From contig NZ_SSMY01000006.1 in NCBI RefSeq assembly GCF_004799495.1, forward strand, positions 62,001-126,000: a stretch of 64,000 nt of DNA. Direction: 5' to 3'. Within the stretch, counting starts at the first letter, position 1. Every line of letters starts with the position of its first letter. Below the pieces are notes generated by a model, which was not told the origin of the DNA, did no database searches, and saw only the letters and a program-made list of their open reading frames with translations. Of this stretch, positions 43,161 to 53,191 are shown in pieces. Source of the DNA: Sphingomonas sp. (GTDB lineage Bacteria; Pseudomonadota; Alphaproteobacteria; Sphingomonadales; Sphingomonadaceae). Position numbers and translations under genes: made by a program.

Positions 43161-44513
43161 TTATAGGCCTTCGCCCCCGACCCATTGCGCGTTCGACAGG
43201 CGCCGTGCGAGGTTCCACGTCTGTTGCCGGATGTCGGGCACCGCGACGATTTCCCAGAACGCGCCGCGAGTCATCGGGCCGAGCGCGTAGAGCCATTCGT
43301 TGGGCTCGCCGTCCGCCGCGATCGTCCGCGCGCATCCGTCGACGTCGAGGCCCAGCCGCGCCGGGTCGGCCCGCACCACGCCGCGCTGCTGGAGCGTCGC
43401 GAGCAACGGTTCGGTCGTGCGCGTCAGGTCGCCCTGCGGCCCGGTACAGTTGATGATCCGCTGCACGACCAGCGTTTCGGGCGAGTCGTTGCCGCGACGG
43501 CGCCACGTCACCACGATGCCGTCGGGCGTTTCCTCGGCGGCGATCGTCTTGCCCGCGACGACTTCGAGCTGCCCGCTCGCCTGCATCGCTGCGAGCCGGT
43601 CGGCGACTTGCGGCGCGAGACGGTGACGGTGGACGTCCCACCATGGGCGCAGATGCCGTAGGAAACGCTGACGCTCGGCGTCGGTGCCGTTGGCCCACAT
43701 CGCTTGCGTATAGGCGCGCAGTTCGTCGACCGCGTTGCGCCAGCCGATCGAGTCGCCGCGTTCGCGTACCATGTGCACAAGCGCCGACGGCGTCGCGACC
43801 GGCCGCTCCGCCAGCTTCTCGTGCATCGGGCCCGGCGCGTCATGCCGGTGCGGCAGCAGCCCGCGCCGCGACAGCGCGACGATCCGCCCGTTGAACCCGC
43901 TCGATTCGAGCAACAGCGCGATATCGACCATCGTCAGCCCGGTGCCGACCAACAGCACGGTGTCGTCGTCGCTCAGCCCCAGCGGCACGCTGCGGTCCCA
44001 CGGGTCGCGCTTGTAGCGCTCGGCCGACAGTGCACGCCCGAACCCCGGCGGGTCGTGCGGTGGCAAATTGCCGACCGCTAGTACCGCGGCGTCGGCCGTG
44101 ATCGCGCGGCCATCCGCCAGCGTTACCGTCGCCCCCTCCCCGGCCTGCTGCACATCGGCAACATCGCCCTGCACGACCGTCAGCCGATCGCTCGACTGCG
44201 CCAACGCCTCGTTCAACTGATCGCGCAGATACGTCCCATAGGTCACGCGCTGGACGAAGGCCGCGCCGGCATCCTCGCGTCCCTTCGTCGCGAGCCAGCG
44301 GACGAAATGCCCGGGGTCGTCGGGCAGTGCGCTCATGTTCGCGGCGCGGACGTTGAGGACGTGATCCTCGTACGCCGCGCCATAGGCCAGCCCCTTGCCC
44401 GGCTCCGGCGCGCGCTCGATCAGCGTCGCGCGAGGGCCGTCGTGGCGCAGCAGGTTGATCGCCTGGAGCGTGCCCGAAAACCCCGCGCCGATGATCGCGA
44501 CGTGGCGAATCAT
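43161..44513 (-). CDS. FAD/NAD(P)-binding oxidoreductase of unknown substrate
   Basis: 450 residues. N-terminal Rossmann motif VAIIGAGFSGT (about 5-15) and a second dinucleotide loop LLVGTGLTMVD (about 188-198), with the family segment GKGLAYGAAYEDHVLNVRAANMSALPDDP (quoted in parts: GKGLAYG and HVLNVRAANMS). This is the NAD_binding_9/HpnW-like group of flavoproteins often listed as hydroxyacylglutathione-unrelated oxidoreductases. The substrate is not known; N-hydroxylating monooxygenase-like activity is possible. It starts 4 bases after the DUF6356-like gene, so they form a two-gene unit. Confidence 0.75.
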   Translation of the reverse strand: MIRHVAIIGAGFSGTLQAINLLRHDGPRATLIERAPEPGKGLAYGAAYEDHVLNVRAANMSALPDDPGHFVRWLATKGREDAGAAFVQRVTYGTYLRDQLNEALAQSSDRLTVVQGDVADVQQAGEGATVTLADGRAITADAAVLAVGNLPPHDPPGFGRALSAERYKRDPWDRSVPLGLSDDDTVLLVGTGLTMVDIALLLESSGFNGRIVALSRRGLLPHRHDAPGPMHEKLAERPVATPSALVHMVRERGDSIGWRNAVDELRAYTQAMWANGTDAERQRFLRHLRPWWDVHRHRLAPQVADRLAAMQASGQLEVVAGKTIAAEETPDGIVVTWRRRGNDSPETLVVQRIINCTGPQGDLTRTTEPLLATLQQRGVVRADPARLGLDVDGCARTIAADGEPNEWLYALGPMTRGAFWEIVAVPDIRQQTWNLARRLSNAQWVGGEGL

Positions 44514-44517
44514 GTGG

Positions 44518-44784
44518 CTAAATCTCGTATTCGAGTTGCCACTTCGGCTCGGTAAAGGCGGGCGGTTGCTCCGCGAAATTGGGCTGGCGCGACTTCATCC
44601 GGCCGTAGAGCGCCTTGACGGTGTTGCTCGCGGTGCGCGTGCACAGCACCGGGACGACGCCATGGACCATCGCCGCGACACCCCCGACGATCATGCGTGC
44701 GCCGAACCCGAAGGCGACTCCGGCGTGCTGGGCATAGGTCTCACCGACGCTGCGCGGGTGGCGGAGGAAGAGGCGGTCGATCAT
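44518..44784 (-). CDS. Small protein resembling DUF6356
   Basis: 88 residues. It opens with RLFLRHPRSVGETYAQHAGVAF and has a hydrophobic middle (about 24-48) and a C-terminal WQLEYEI. This pattern matches a small sphingomonad family I recall as DUF6356; the name is from memory. Function unknown; a membrane-associated role is likely. It precedes the flavoprotein gene by 4 bases. Confidence 0.6.
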   Translation of the reverse strand: MIDRLFLRHPRSVGETYAQHAGVAFGFGARMIVGGVAAMVHGVVPVLCTRTASNTVKALYGRMKSRQPNFAEQPPAFTEPKWQLEYEI

Positions 44785-44821
44785 GGCGGCGTTCTAGCGC
44801 CGGACGGCCGCGAAGTGAACC

Positions 44822-45226
44822 TCAGGCCTTGCGCGCGACCTTCACGATCCCGGCACTCGCCAGCCATGGCAACGCGATCGCCGCGACGAAGGCGGCGCGG
44901 ATCAGCAGGACGATATCGGGGCGCAGTATCGCGGCGCGGCCGGTGCCGAGATAGCCGACGCCCAGACACGTCGCGACGATCAGCGCGACGAGGTGCGCCG
45001 ACGCGGCGGACTTCTTTGCCAGCGACGCGACCGCCGCGGCGACGAGATCGATGACCAGCATCCCCGGCCCGACCAGCGTCAGGATGATGGTCGCGAGGAA
45101 CGGCCAGGTCAGCGGAATCGCGCGCGGATCGAACAGCACGGTCAGCCCGAACAGCACGGCCCCGAACAGCAAAGTGGAGAGGATCGCGTTGATCAGGCCG
45201 AGGCGGATGGCGGAAGCGAGCGACAT
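44822..45226 (-). CDS. Four-helix membrane protein, unknown
   Basis: 134 residues, not recognised. Four hydrophobic segments (about 8-31, 40-68, 78-97 and 103-126) leave short basic loops (AKKSA, VARKA), so it is an integral inner-membrane protein with both ends probably cytoplasmic. No charged or cysteine motif suggests transport or catalysis. It lies 37 bases upstream of the DUF6356-like gene in the same direction and 58 bases downstream of the paired repeat. Confidence 0.6.
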   Translation of the reverse strand: MSLASAIRLGLINAILSTLLFGAVLFGLTVLFDPRAIPLTWPFLATIILTLVGPGMLVIDLVAAAVASLAKKSAASAHLVALIVATCLGVGYLGTGRAAILRPDIVLLIRAAFVAAIALPWLASAGIVKVARKA

Positions 45227-45284
45227 AGGCCGGTGCTAACGGGCCGAGGTAAACGGAGCGTTGCCCCGCCTCGTCGTTTTACCC

Positions 45285-45369
45285 GTCATCCCGGACTTGA
45301 TCCGGGATCCATGGAGCCGCAAGCGGCCCGCTTGTGGAGGGATAGACCCCGGATCAAGTCCGGGGTGAC
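45285..45369. repeat. Pair of inverted dispersed palindromes
   Basis: GTCATCCCGGACTTGATCCGG (45285-45308) and, reversed, the ACCCCGGATCAAGTCCGGGG unit (45346-45369), separated by 37 bases. Each unit is itself a palindrome and matches the copy at 20793-20816. Together they form one large stem-loop. It lies 9 bases beyond the aspS stop and may end that transcript. Confidence 0.8.
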
Positions 45370-45378
45370 GGAAAAGGA

Positions 45379-47211
45379 TCAGCCCGCGTCGGGCGCGACC
45401 GCTTCCGCAACGCCGGCCTTCGCCGTGCCCGCTTGTTCGACCAGCCGGATGTTGAGCTCGCGCAGTTGCTTGTTGGTCGCGAAATTGGGCGCGCCCATCA
45501 TCAAATCCTCCGCCTTCTGCGTCATCGGGAAGACGATGACCTCGCGAATGTTGGGCTCGTCAGCGAGCAGCATGACGATGCGGTCGACCCCCGGCGCCGA
45601 CCCGCCGTGTGGCGGCGCGCCGAACTTGAACGCGTTGATCATGCCGGCGAAATTGGTGTCGACGTCGGCCTGCGAATAGCCGGCGATCTCGAACGCCTTG
45701 TACATGATCTCCGGCCGGTGGTTCCGGATCGCGCCCGACGACAGCTCCACGCCGTTGCAGACGATGTCGTACTGGTACGCCAGGATATCGAGCGGATCCT
45801 TGGTCTCCAGCGCTTCCAGCTCGCCCTGCGGCATCGAGAAGGGGTTGTGGCTGAAATCGACCTTCTTCGCGTCCTCGTCATACTCGAACATCGGGAAGTC
45901 GACGATCCAACAAAATTCGAAGCGCTTGGCGTCGATCAGCTCGAGCTGCTCGGCGACGCGAGTGCGCGCGAGGCCGGCGAGCTTGGCCGCCTGGCCTTCC
46001 TTGCCCGCCGCGAAGAAGATGCCGTCGTTCGGACCGAGGCCCATCGCATCGGCGATCGCCTTCATGCCCTCCTGCCCGTGGTTGTTGGCGATCGGGCCGC
46101 CGAACACGCCGTCCTTCTGGGTCGCATAGCCGAGGCCCGGGAAGCCCTCGCCCTGCGCCCAGCTGTTCATGTCGTCGAAGAACTTGCGCGACTTCTCCGC
46201 GGTGTTCGGCGCGGGAAGCGCGCGAACGACATCGCCCGCCTCGACCATCGAGGCGAAGCGGCCGAAGCCCGATCCTTTGAACAGTTCCGACACGTCGGTG
46301 ATCAGGATCGGGTTGCGCAGGTCGGGCTTGTCCGATCCGTACTTCAGCATCGATTCCTTGTACGGGATGCGCTTGAACGGCAGCGGGCTGACGGTGCGGC
46401 CCTTGCCCTGCCAGTCGGCGAATTCCTCGAACACGCCGTGCAGCACTGGCTCGATCGCGGCGAACACGTCGTCCTGCGTCACATAGCTCATCTCGAAATC
46501 GAGCTGGTAGAACTCGCCCGGGCTACGGTCGGCGCGCGCGTCCTCGTCGCGGAAGCAGGGCGCGATCTGGAAATAGCGGTCGAACCCGGCGACCATCAGC
46601 AGCTGCTTGAACATCTGCGGCGCCTGCGGGAGCGCGTAGAACTTGCCCGGATGGACTCGGCTGGGGACGAGATAGTCGCGCGCGCCCTCCGGGCTGCTGG
46701 CGGTCAGGATCGGCGTTTGGAACTCGGTGAAACCCTGCCCGATCATTCGCTTGCGCAGCGACGAAATGACATTCGAGCGCAGCACGATGTTGGCGTGGAG
46801 CCGTTCGCGCCGCAGGTCGAGGAAGCGATACTTGAGACGGATGTCCTCGGGATATTCGGCCTCTCCCGCGACCGGCAGCGGCAGCTCGGCGGCAGCCGAC
46901 TGCACCGTCACGCCGCGCGCGAACACTTCGATCTCGCCGGTCGTGAGGTTCGGGTTCGCGGTGCCCTCGGCGCGCGCCTTCACGGTGCCGTCGATCGTCA
47001 CGACCGACTCCGCGCGCAGACCCTCGAGGATCGGCAGCGCCGGGGAGTCGCTGTCCGCTACCACCTGCGTGATCCCGTAATGGTCGCGCAGATCAACGAA
47101 CAGCACGCCGCCATGGTCGCGCTTCCGGTGCACCCAGCCCGACAGGCGGACGTCCTGCCCGACCTCGGCGGCGGTCAAGGCGGCGCAAGTGTGCGTACGA
47201 TAGGCGTGCAT
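45379..47211 (-). CDS. aspS: Aspartyl-tRNA synthetase
   Basis: 610 residues, the bacterial type with the extra GAD domain (about 290-420). Class II signatures: an OB-fold anticodon domain at the start ([14 protein letters not shown]), motif 2 [19 protein letters not shown] (about 218-236) and motif 3 [12 protein letters not shown] near 555. It charges tRNA-Asp; whether it also mischarges tRNA-Asn depends on an asnS elsewhere. A TTGACA (47357-47352, minus strand) about 140 bases upstream is a possible -35, but its -10 is poor. Confidence 0.97.
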   Translation of the reverse strand: MHAYRTHTCAALTAAEVGQDVRLSGWVHRKRDHGGVLFVDLRDHYGITQVVADSDSPALPILEGLRAESVVTIDGTVKARAEGTANPNLTTGEIEVFARGVTVQSAAAELPLPVAGEAEYPEDIRLKYRFLDLRRERLHANIVLRSNVISSLRKRMIGQGFTEFQTPILTASSPEGARDYLVPSRVHPGKFYALPQAPQMFKQLLMVAGFDRYFQIAPCFRDEDARADRSPGEFYQLDFEMSYVTQDDVFAAIEPVLHGVFEEFADWQGKGRTVSPLPFKRIPYKESMLKYGSDKPDLRNPILITDVSELFKGSGFGRFASMVEAGDVVRALPAPNTAEKSRKFFDDMNSWAQGEGFPGLGYATQKDGVFGGPIANNHGQEGMKAIADAMGLGPNDGIFFAAGKEGQAAKLAGLARTRVAEQLELIDAKRFEFCWIVDFPMFEYDEDAKKVDFSHNPFSMPQGELEALETKDPLDILAYQYDIVCNGVELSSGAIRNHRPEIMYKAFEIAGYSQADVDTNFAGMINAFKFGAPPHGGSAPGVDRIVMLLADEPNIREVIVFPMTQKAEDLMMGAPNFATNKQLRELNIRLVEQAGTAKAGVAEAVAPDAG

Positions 47212-47428
47212 GTCTCGATTCTTTCGATCGTCGAACCAGGCCTGGCTGAAACCGGCATGACGGGGATTGGTCGCTCTTCACCCGACATGCCGGCTACCAC
47301 CGGCACGGGCAAAGGCGCGTGTGTTGCCGCCACACCGGATCATTAGACAGTTGTCAAGCGTGCGACTTGATGATTTGCTGCCGCTTCGCGCTGCGTGGGC
47401 CAAACGCTGGCAGACAGGAGGTATCGGC

Positions 47429-47593
47429 ATGTCCGTAAATCTCGAACCAGTATACGCCGATCACGAGCCACCGCCGCCGCCACCTCCGTCACCGACAACC
47501 GAACCGGAAACCGAGCCGACGCTTCCCGAGCCTTTCTGGAACGACCCGCAGCCGGACTTCGAGGTCGAGGATGACAATTTCGCGGAATTTTGA
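47429..47593 (+). CDS. 54-residue acidic proline-rich protein
   Basis: A small gene with a perfect AGGAGGT 5 bases before the ATG. The product begins MSVNLEPVYADHEP, then seven prolines in a row, then acidic Pro/Glu/Thr repeats and a C-terminal DFEVEDDNFAEF. No family is recognised and no membrane segment is present; it is probably disordered. The polyproline run would need elongation factor P. The next gene starts 30 bases later. The optimal ribosome site argues that this is a real gene. Confidence 0.6.
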   Translation: MSVNLEPVYADHEPPPPPPPSPTTEPETEPTLPEPFWNDPQPDFEVEDDNFAEF

Positions 47594-47623
47594 TCGAGGC
47601 ACTGCAAACGACAGCGGCCAACG

Positions 47624-48271
47624 ATGACCACGCCTTCGGGCGAGGAGCGTTCGATCATTGCGGCGAAAGCTGCCGCCAGCGCGAGCCTGCGAGACACCGC
47701 CAAATGGCTCGTCGGCGGCGTCGCAGCGACTGCCGCGGGAATTTTCGCCGGCAGTTCATTGACACACCTCGGCAGCCTCGACCTTCACCAGAACGCGGAG
47801 CGCTTGCTGATGGCGATAGGTGGCGGGGTGGCGGGTTTTGTCGGTCTGGCGCTGATATTGTCGCGCGCGATCGCGGTGCTGACGGTCGAAAGCGTCGGTC
47901 TGCCCGCGCTCGCCGCGGGCGAAACGGCGACGCTGGCTCAAGTCCGCGACAAGATGGCCACGATCTACGCGGGAACGTTTCCCGGCAACGTGACGAGTGT
48001 GGAGCAATTGCTCGCAAAAGCGAATGACGCGCGCCTCAAACATACCGACGCCGACAAACTTTTTCTGGCGGAATTCAAGTTGTTCTTCCCCAAGCTCATG
48101 GCGGAAGCCGGATTTCAGCATGTCACGCAGAAGTTCCGGTCGTTGATCCGCGCGCTGTGGATCGGCGGTCCGCTCGCGATCGTCGGATTCGGATTGTTCG
48201 CCTGGGCCGCCAACCCACCCGAGGACCAGGCGCCGGCCAAGCCGCCGGTCACGATAATCAACAACCGCTGA
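47624..48271 (+). CDS. Membrane protein of unknown function
   Basis: 215 residues. Two hydrophobic helices near the N-terminus (about 28-46 and 62-85), a soluble central part with DKLFLAEFKLFFPKLMAEAGF, and a third helix near the C-terminus (about 174-194), then PPEDQAPAKPP and a short tail. No family recognised. It probably forms a unit with the Pro-rich gene 30 bases upstream, and ends 51 bases before rnd. Confidence 0.6.
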   Translation: MTTPSGEERSIIAAKAAASASLRDTAKWLVGGVAATAAGIFAGSSLTHLGSLDLHQNAERLLMAIGGGVAGFVGLALILSRAIAVLTVESVGLPALAAGETATLAQVRDKMATIYAGTFPGNVTSVEQLLAKANDARLKHTDADKLFLAEFKLFFPKLMAEAGFQHVTQKFRSLIRALWIGGPLAIVGFGLFAWAANPPEDQAPAKPPVTIINNR

Positions 48272-48322
48272 TCAACCGCACATTCGTTTGTCCCCGCACG
48301 GTCATGCCGCTATGGGGTCAAG

Positions 48323-49513
48323 ATGCATATCCATGGCCTGATCGAGGACAACGCCGCCCTCGCCAATCTCTGCACCCGCCTCGCCCAATCGCCGTTCGTG
48401 TGCGTCGATACCGAGTTCATGCGCGAGAGCACGTTCTGGCCGGAACTATGCCTGATCCAGATCGCGGACACGAACGAGGCCGCGGCGATCGACCCGATGC
48501 TGCCGGGGATCGACATGCAGCCGCTGCTCGACCTGCTGGTCAACAACGAGGACGTGCTCAAGGTCTTCCACGCCGGCGGTCAGGATATCGAGATCATCTA
48601 CAATCTGACGTCGAAAACCCCGCACCCGCTGTTCGACACGCAGATCGCGGCGATGGCGCTGGGGCAAGGCGAACAGATCGGCTATTCGAACCTGGTCGAC
48701 AGTTGGCTCGGCATTCAGGTCGACAAGGGCGCGCGGTTCACCGACTGGGCGCGGCGCCCGCTGGAGGATCGGCAAGTCGACTACGCGATCGGCGACGTGA
48801 CGCATCTGGCGCGCATTTTCCCCAAGATGCTCGAGCGGCTCAAGACCACCGGGCGCGGTGCGTGGCTCGACCAGGAAATGGAGCGGATCGCCGACCCCGC
48901 CAATTACGCCAACGACCCCGATCTGGCATGGAAGCGCGTGCGGATCGCGGGGCGCAAGCCCGACGTGCTCGGCCGGCTCAAATCGCTGGCGCGGTGGCGC
49001 GAGATGGAAGCGCGGGGTAAGAACCTGCCGCGCGGGCGCATCGTCAAGGACGAGACGCTCGCCGATCTCGCCAGCCACCCGCCGAAGAAGCAGGCCGATC
49101 TGGCGCGCGTGCGCGGGCTGTCGGCGACCTGGGCGGGAAACGATATCGGCGCGCGGCTGATGGCGGCGATTGCCGACGCGAAGCCGATGACCGGCGACGA
49201 AATGCCGCCGCGTGACGACCGCAAGCCCGGGCTGGGCAAGGACGGGTCGCTTGTCGCCGACCTGCTCAAGCTGCTGCTCAAGATCCGGTCGCGCGACATC
49301 GACGTCGCGTCGCGATTGCTGGCGCGGTCGGAGGAGCTCGAAGCGCTCGCCGCCGGGCATCGCGACGGGCTGTCGATCCTCGAGGGTTGGCGGTTCGACC
49401 AGTTCGGCCGTGACGCACTGGACCTGGTCGAGGGGCGGCTGGCATTCGCGGTGATCAACGGCAAATTGCGGATGACCCGCACCGAGGAAGCGGCGTCCGC
49501 GACGGCGGGCTAG
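48323..49513 (+). CDS. rnd: Ribonuclease D
   Basis: 396 residues. 3'-5' exoribonuclease for tRNA and structured RNA 3' ends. DEDD exonuclease residues are visible: VDTEFMRE (about 28-35), FHAGGQDIEII (about 84-94) and VDYAIGDVTHL (about 152-162). HRDC-type domains follow (about 205-290 and 300-380). aspS-rnd proximity is common in Alphaproteobacteria, although here they are divergent. It ends tail to tail with ppx through a shared CTAG. Confidence 0.95.
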   Translation: MHIHGLIEDNAALANLCTRLAQSPFVCVDTEFMRESTFWPELCLIQIADTNEAAAIDPMLPGIDMQPLLDLLVNNEDVLKVFHAGGQDIEIIYNLTSKTPHPLFDTQIAAMALGQGEQIGYSNLVDSWLGIQVDKGARFTDWARRPLEDRQVDYAIGDVTHLARIFPKMLERLKTTGRGAWLDQEMERIADPANYANDPDLAWKRVRIAGRKPDVLGRLKSLARWREMEARGKNLPRGRIVKDETLADLASHPPKKQADLARVRGLSATWAGNDIGARLMAAIADAKPMTGDEMPPRDDRKPGLGKDGSLVADLLKLLLKIRSRDIDVASRLLARSEELEALAAGHRDGLSILEGWRFDQFGRDALDLVEGRLAFAVINGKLRMTRTEEAASATAG

Positions 49514-51006
49514 CTCGTCAGCACCGGGTCGCGGTCGCACGCGGCGGACAGCGCGGCGTGGCGCTTCTGCACCGCTTCGCCGTACAGCGCGACGTCATCG
49601 CCCGCGAGGTGTAGCGTCAGCGCCGCACCGTCCTCGCCCAGCTTCGAGCGTTCGAGCGGCCCGGCGACGCCGCCGGACAGGCGCTGCCCCAGCCGCATCG
49701 CGAGGCCCCATTGCACCGCGCGCTTCAAGTCCGCGGGCGCCGCGAGTTGTTCGAGTCCGGCCGGCGCGGTCGACCCGCCGCCAAGCGATGTCCACAATGC
49801 CTGCGCGACGATCGCCCGCCCGCGCGCGTCGATCGCGACCCAATTGCCGTGGAGCGCGATCTCGACTCCGCGTTCGGCGCGGAACTCCGGATTGGCGTGC
49901 CAGCCCACATCGGCGAGCAGGCACGCGGCGTGCCGCAACCGCGCCATCGCCGGCGAATCCTCGAACAGCGGCGAAATCCACGCGTCGAGCAGGTCGCCAT
50001 GTTCCGGGAACCGTCCAAGCCGCTGCCCGTCGGCGCGCGTCGCGACGATCAGCGGATCTTCTTTGCGCGTTTCGCCGTCGAGTCCTTGGTAGAGCAGCCC
50101 TTCGCGCAAGCCGAAGCTCGACACAATCGTGCGCTCGCTGCGCAAGTGGCGGAGCAGCGCCGCGAGCAACGCCGCGGCGTCGTTGAGCATCGGCGCGCGC
50201 TGCGACGAAATGCCGGGAACGGTCTTCAGCGTGCTCTTGTCGACATGGCTCACGGTGCGCACCAGCCGCGTGATGTCGGCCGGTGACATGGCATATTGCT
50301 GGATGATCGGGAGCGGATAGCGCTTTACCTCCATGTCGAGCCGCGCGAGGCTGCGCCACGACCCGCCGACGAGGTAGAGCGGCAGTCCCTTGCCCTTACC
50401 CGCCCAGCCGGCCTGCGCGAGCAATTTGGCGACGCGGCGGTCGATCGCGCCCTTCCCCTTGGCGCGCAGCGCCGCGACGCGCAGCACGCCGAGGGGGAAC
50501 GACGCGCGGTCGCGGATCTCGCCCTTCTTGACGCGGACCAGCTCTAGGCTCCCACCGCCCAGATCGCCGACGATGCCGTCCGCGTCGGGGATCGCCGACA
50601 GCACGCCCATCCCCGCCGCCATCGCTTCCTGCTCGCCCGACAGCAGTTCTACGGGCAAGCCGATCCGCGCGGCGGCGTCGAGCAGCACCTGGCCGTTGGC
50701 GGCATCGCGCACTGCTGCAGTGGCGACGGTGCGGAGCGAATCCACCTCCATTTCGCGTGCCAGCGCGGCGAACCGTTCGAGCGTCTCGATCGTCAGGTCG
50801 ATCGCCTCGGACGACAGCTTGCGGTCGCCGGCCAGCCCCTTGCCCAGCCCCGCCATGACCTTTTCGTTGAACAAGGTCGCCGGCAGCCGCGACGGCCCCT
50901 GATAGACGACCAGACGGATCGAGTTCGACCCGATGTCGATGATCGCGGTGCGCGGCGTCGCCTCCGCGGCCTCGCTCCGCGGCTTCGAGAACACGAGCGT
51001 CGCCAT
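49510..51006 (-). CDS. ppx: Exopolyphosphatase (Ppx/GppA family)
   Basis: 498 residues. Actin-like ATPase fold. AIIDIGSNSIRLVVY (about 21-35) is the first phosphate loop and IVGDLGGGSLELVRV (about 139-153) the second. A C-terminal HD-like helical region (about 315-498) follows. It removes terminal phosphate from polyphosphate or acts on pppGpp. It lies 7 bases downstream of ppk, so synthesis and breakdown of polyphosphate are in one operon. Confidence 0.94.
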   Translation of the reverse strand: MATLVFSKPRSEAAEATPRTAIIDIGSNSIRLVVYQGPSRLPATLFNEKVMAGLGKGLAGDRKLSSEAIDLTIETLERFAALAREMEVDSLRTVATAAVRDAANGQVLLDAAARIGLPVELLSGEQEAMAAGMGVLSAIPDADGIVGDLGGGSLELVRVKKGEIRDRASFPLGVLRVAALRAKGKGAIDRRVAKLLAQAGWAGKGKGLPLYLVGGSWRSLARLDMEVKRYPLPIIQQYAMSPADITRLVRTVSHVDKSTLKTVPGISSQRAPMLNDAAALLAALLRHLRSERTIVSSFGLREGLLYQGLDGETRKEDPLIVATRADGQRLGRFPEHGDLLDAWISPLFEDSPAMARLRHAACLLADVGWHANPEFRAERGVEIALHGNWVAIDARGRAIVAQALWTSLGGGSTAPAGLEQLAAPADLKRAVQWGLAMRLGQRLSGGVAGPLERSKLGEDGAALTLHLAGDDVALYGEAVQKRHAALSAACDRDPVLTS

Positions 51007-51013
51007 CGACCCG

Positions 51014-53191
51014 TTAACGCCGCCGCGTCAGCGATAGTTTCGGTACCGCCCCGCCCTCCAGCGCCGCGCCGCGGCCGCTCAACGACGGGTTGGTCATGAA
51101 ATAGCGGTGCAGATTGAACGGCTTTTCGCCGGGCTCGACGCGGTCGTAGCTGCCGTCCGAATGCAGTATCCAACTCTGTTCGGTGTCGATCAGGTTGGCG
51201 ACCATCACCTGGTCGAGGATCTGGTCGTGGACGGTGGGATTGAGGATCGGGAGCATATATTCGACGCGCCGGTCGAAATTGCGCGGCATCCAGTCGGCCG
51301 AGGAGATAAACACTTTCGCGCCGTCGTTGGGCAGCGCCTTGCCGTTGCCGAAGCACCAGATGCGGCTGTGCTCGAGGAAACGCCCGATCACCGACTTGAC
51401 TCGGATGTTCTCCGAGATGCCGGGGACTCCCGGGCGCAGGCAGCAGATGCCGCGGATCACCAGATCGATCTCGACCCCCGCGTTCGACGCTTCGTACAGT
51501 TTCTCGATGATCGCCGGATCGACCACCGAATTCATCTTGGCCCAGATCGCGGCCGGCTTGCCTTCGTCCGCGCTGGCGATCTCCGCATCGATCAGCGCGG
51601 TCAGCCGAGTCCGCATGTCGCGCGGGCTGATGCCGACATATTTGAGCGTCGGTTCGACGTAGCCGGTGACGTAGTTGAAGATCTGCGCGGCGTCGCGGCC
51701 GATGTCCGGGTCGGCCGTGAAGAAGCTCAAATCGGTATAAATGCGCGCGGTGACCGGGTGATAATTGCCCGTCCCGAAATGGCAGTAGGTGCGGTACTCG
51801 CCGGCCTCGCGCCGGACGACCATCGACACCTTGGCGTGGGTCTTCCAGTCGAAGAAGCCGTAGACGACCTGCACGCCGGCGCGTTCGAGCGCGGAAGCCC
51901 AGAGCAGATTCTGCTCCTCGTCGAACCGCGCCTTCAGCTCGACCACCGCGGTCACCGACTTGCCGCTTTCCGCCGCGGCGATCAGCGCGTTGATGACCGC
52001 CGACTGCTTGCCCGCGCGATACAGCGTCTGCTTGATCGCAACGACATCGGGGTCGGCGGCGGCTTGTTTGAGGAATTCGATCACCACCTCGAACGTTTCG
52101 TACGGATGGTGGACGACGATGTCCTTGGCCTTGATCGCGGCGAAACAGTCGCCGCCGAATTCGCGGATTCGCTCGGGGAAGCGCGGCGCGAAGGCGACGA
52201 ACTTCAGGTCGGGGCGGTTCTCGTCGATGATCGCTTCGAGATCGTCGAGCCCGAGGAACGCGCCGCTTTCGGTGACGAACGCATCGCCGCCCGCCAGTTC
52301 GTCGCGCAGCACCGCGCCTAACGCCTCGGGCATGCCCGCTTCGAGCTCGAGCCGGATCACCCTGCCCCGCCTCCGCCGCTTGATCGCGTTGGCGAAGTAG
52401 CGGACGAGATCCTCGGCATCCTCCTCGATCTCGATATCGCTGTCGCGCAGCACGCGGAACTCGGCGGCGCCGGCCACGGCATATCCAGGGAAGATGATGC
52501 CGGAGAATCGCTTCACTAGCGACTCGACTGCCACATATCGCGCCGGCTCGCCCGGCAGCCGCACGAAGCGCGCCATCGGTGCCGGCAGCATCACCAGTTC
52601 GCGTACTTCCTCGCCGTCCGACGCGCGGACCAGGTCGAAGATCACCGCCAACCCCTTGTTGGGCATGAACGGGAACGGATGCGCCGGGTCGAGCGCCTGC
52701 GGGGTCAAGATCGGGAAGATCTGGTCGCGGAAATGGCTTTCGAGCCACGCCGCTTCCTCCGGCGTTACGCTGTCGTCAATGTGGCGCGACCCCAGGACCT
52801 GGATGCCCGCCGCGGCGAGGTCGCGCCGCAGGTCGCGCCACACCGCGCGCTGATCCTCGACCAGCGTGTCGGCGGTTTCGATGATCCGCGCCAATTGCTC
52901 GCGCGTGGTCAGCCCGTCGGCGGAGCGGCGCTCGACGTCCTGCTTCTGCTGTCCCATCAGCCCGGCGACGCGGACCATGAAGAATTCATCGAGGTTGGAG
53001 CCGGAGATCGACAGGAAGCGCAGCCGTTCGAGCAACGGATGCGCTTCGTTGCATGCCTCCTCCAGCACGCGGCGGTTGAACGCCAGCCAGCTCAGCTCGC
53101 GGTTGAAATAGCGTTCGCCACCGTCGCTCGCTTCGAACGGATCGTCGTCATCGTCATTGGCGAGACGCGCGATATGGGCGGGCCGGCTCAT
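51014..53191 (-). CDS. ppk: Polyphosphate kinase 1
   Basis: 725 residues, normal for PPK1. It polymerises ATP gamma-phosphate into polyphosphate. The N-domain has RYFNRELSWLAFNRRVLEEA; the phosphorylated His lies in HFGTGNYH (about 455-462), and the second catalytic His is in VKSVIGRFLEHSRI with the family's RI.CF pattern. The start at 53191 overlaps the hdaA stop by ATGA; a longer frame upstream is inside hdaA. The Asp-rich N-terminus (NDDDDDPFE) is poorly conserved in the family. Confidence 0.96.
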   Translation of the reverse strand: MSRPAHIARLANDDDDDPFEASDGGERYFNRELSWLAFNRRVLEEACNEAHPLLERLRFLSISGSNLDEFFMVRVAGLMGQQKQDVERRSADGLTTREQLARIIETADTLVEDQRAVWRDLRRDLAAAGIQVLGSRHIDDSVTPEEAAWLESHFRDQIFPILTPQALDPAHPFPFMPNKGLAVIFDLVRASDGEEVRELVMLPAPMARFVRLPGEPARYVAVESLVKRFSGIIFPGYAVAGAAEFRVLRDSDIEIEEDAEDLVRYFANAIKRRRRGRVIRLELEAGMPEALGAVLRDELAGGDAFVTESGAFLGLDDLEAIIDENRPDLKFVAFAPRFPERIREFGGDCFAAIKAKDIVVHHPYETFEVVIEFLKQAAADPDVVAIKQTLYRAGKQSAVINALIAAAESGKSVTAVVELKARFDEEQNLLWASALERAGVQVVYGFFDWKTHAKVSMVVRREAGEYRTYCHFGTGNYHPVTARIYTDLSFFTADPDIGRDAAQIFNYVTGYVEPTLKYVGISPRDMRTRLTALIDAEIASADEGKPAAIWAKMNSVVDPAIIEKLYEASNAGVEIDLVIRGICCLRPGVPGISENIRVKSVIGRFLEHSRIWCFGNGKALPNDGAKVFISSADWMPRNFDRRVEYMLPILNPTVHDQILDQVMVANLIDTEQSWILHSDGSYDRVEPGEKPFNLHRYFMTNPSLSGRGAALEGGAVPKLSLTRRR

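Noticed and set aside
45433..47346. 637-codon open frame on the plus strand
   Set aside because: Opposite aspS, which has all class II motifs. The plus frame gives a His/Arg/Asp-rich composition typical of antisense frames in GC-rich DNA.
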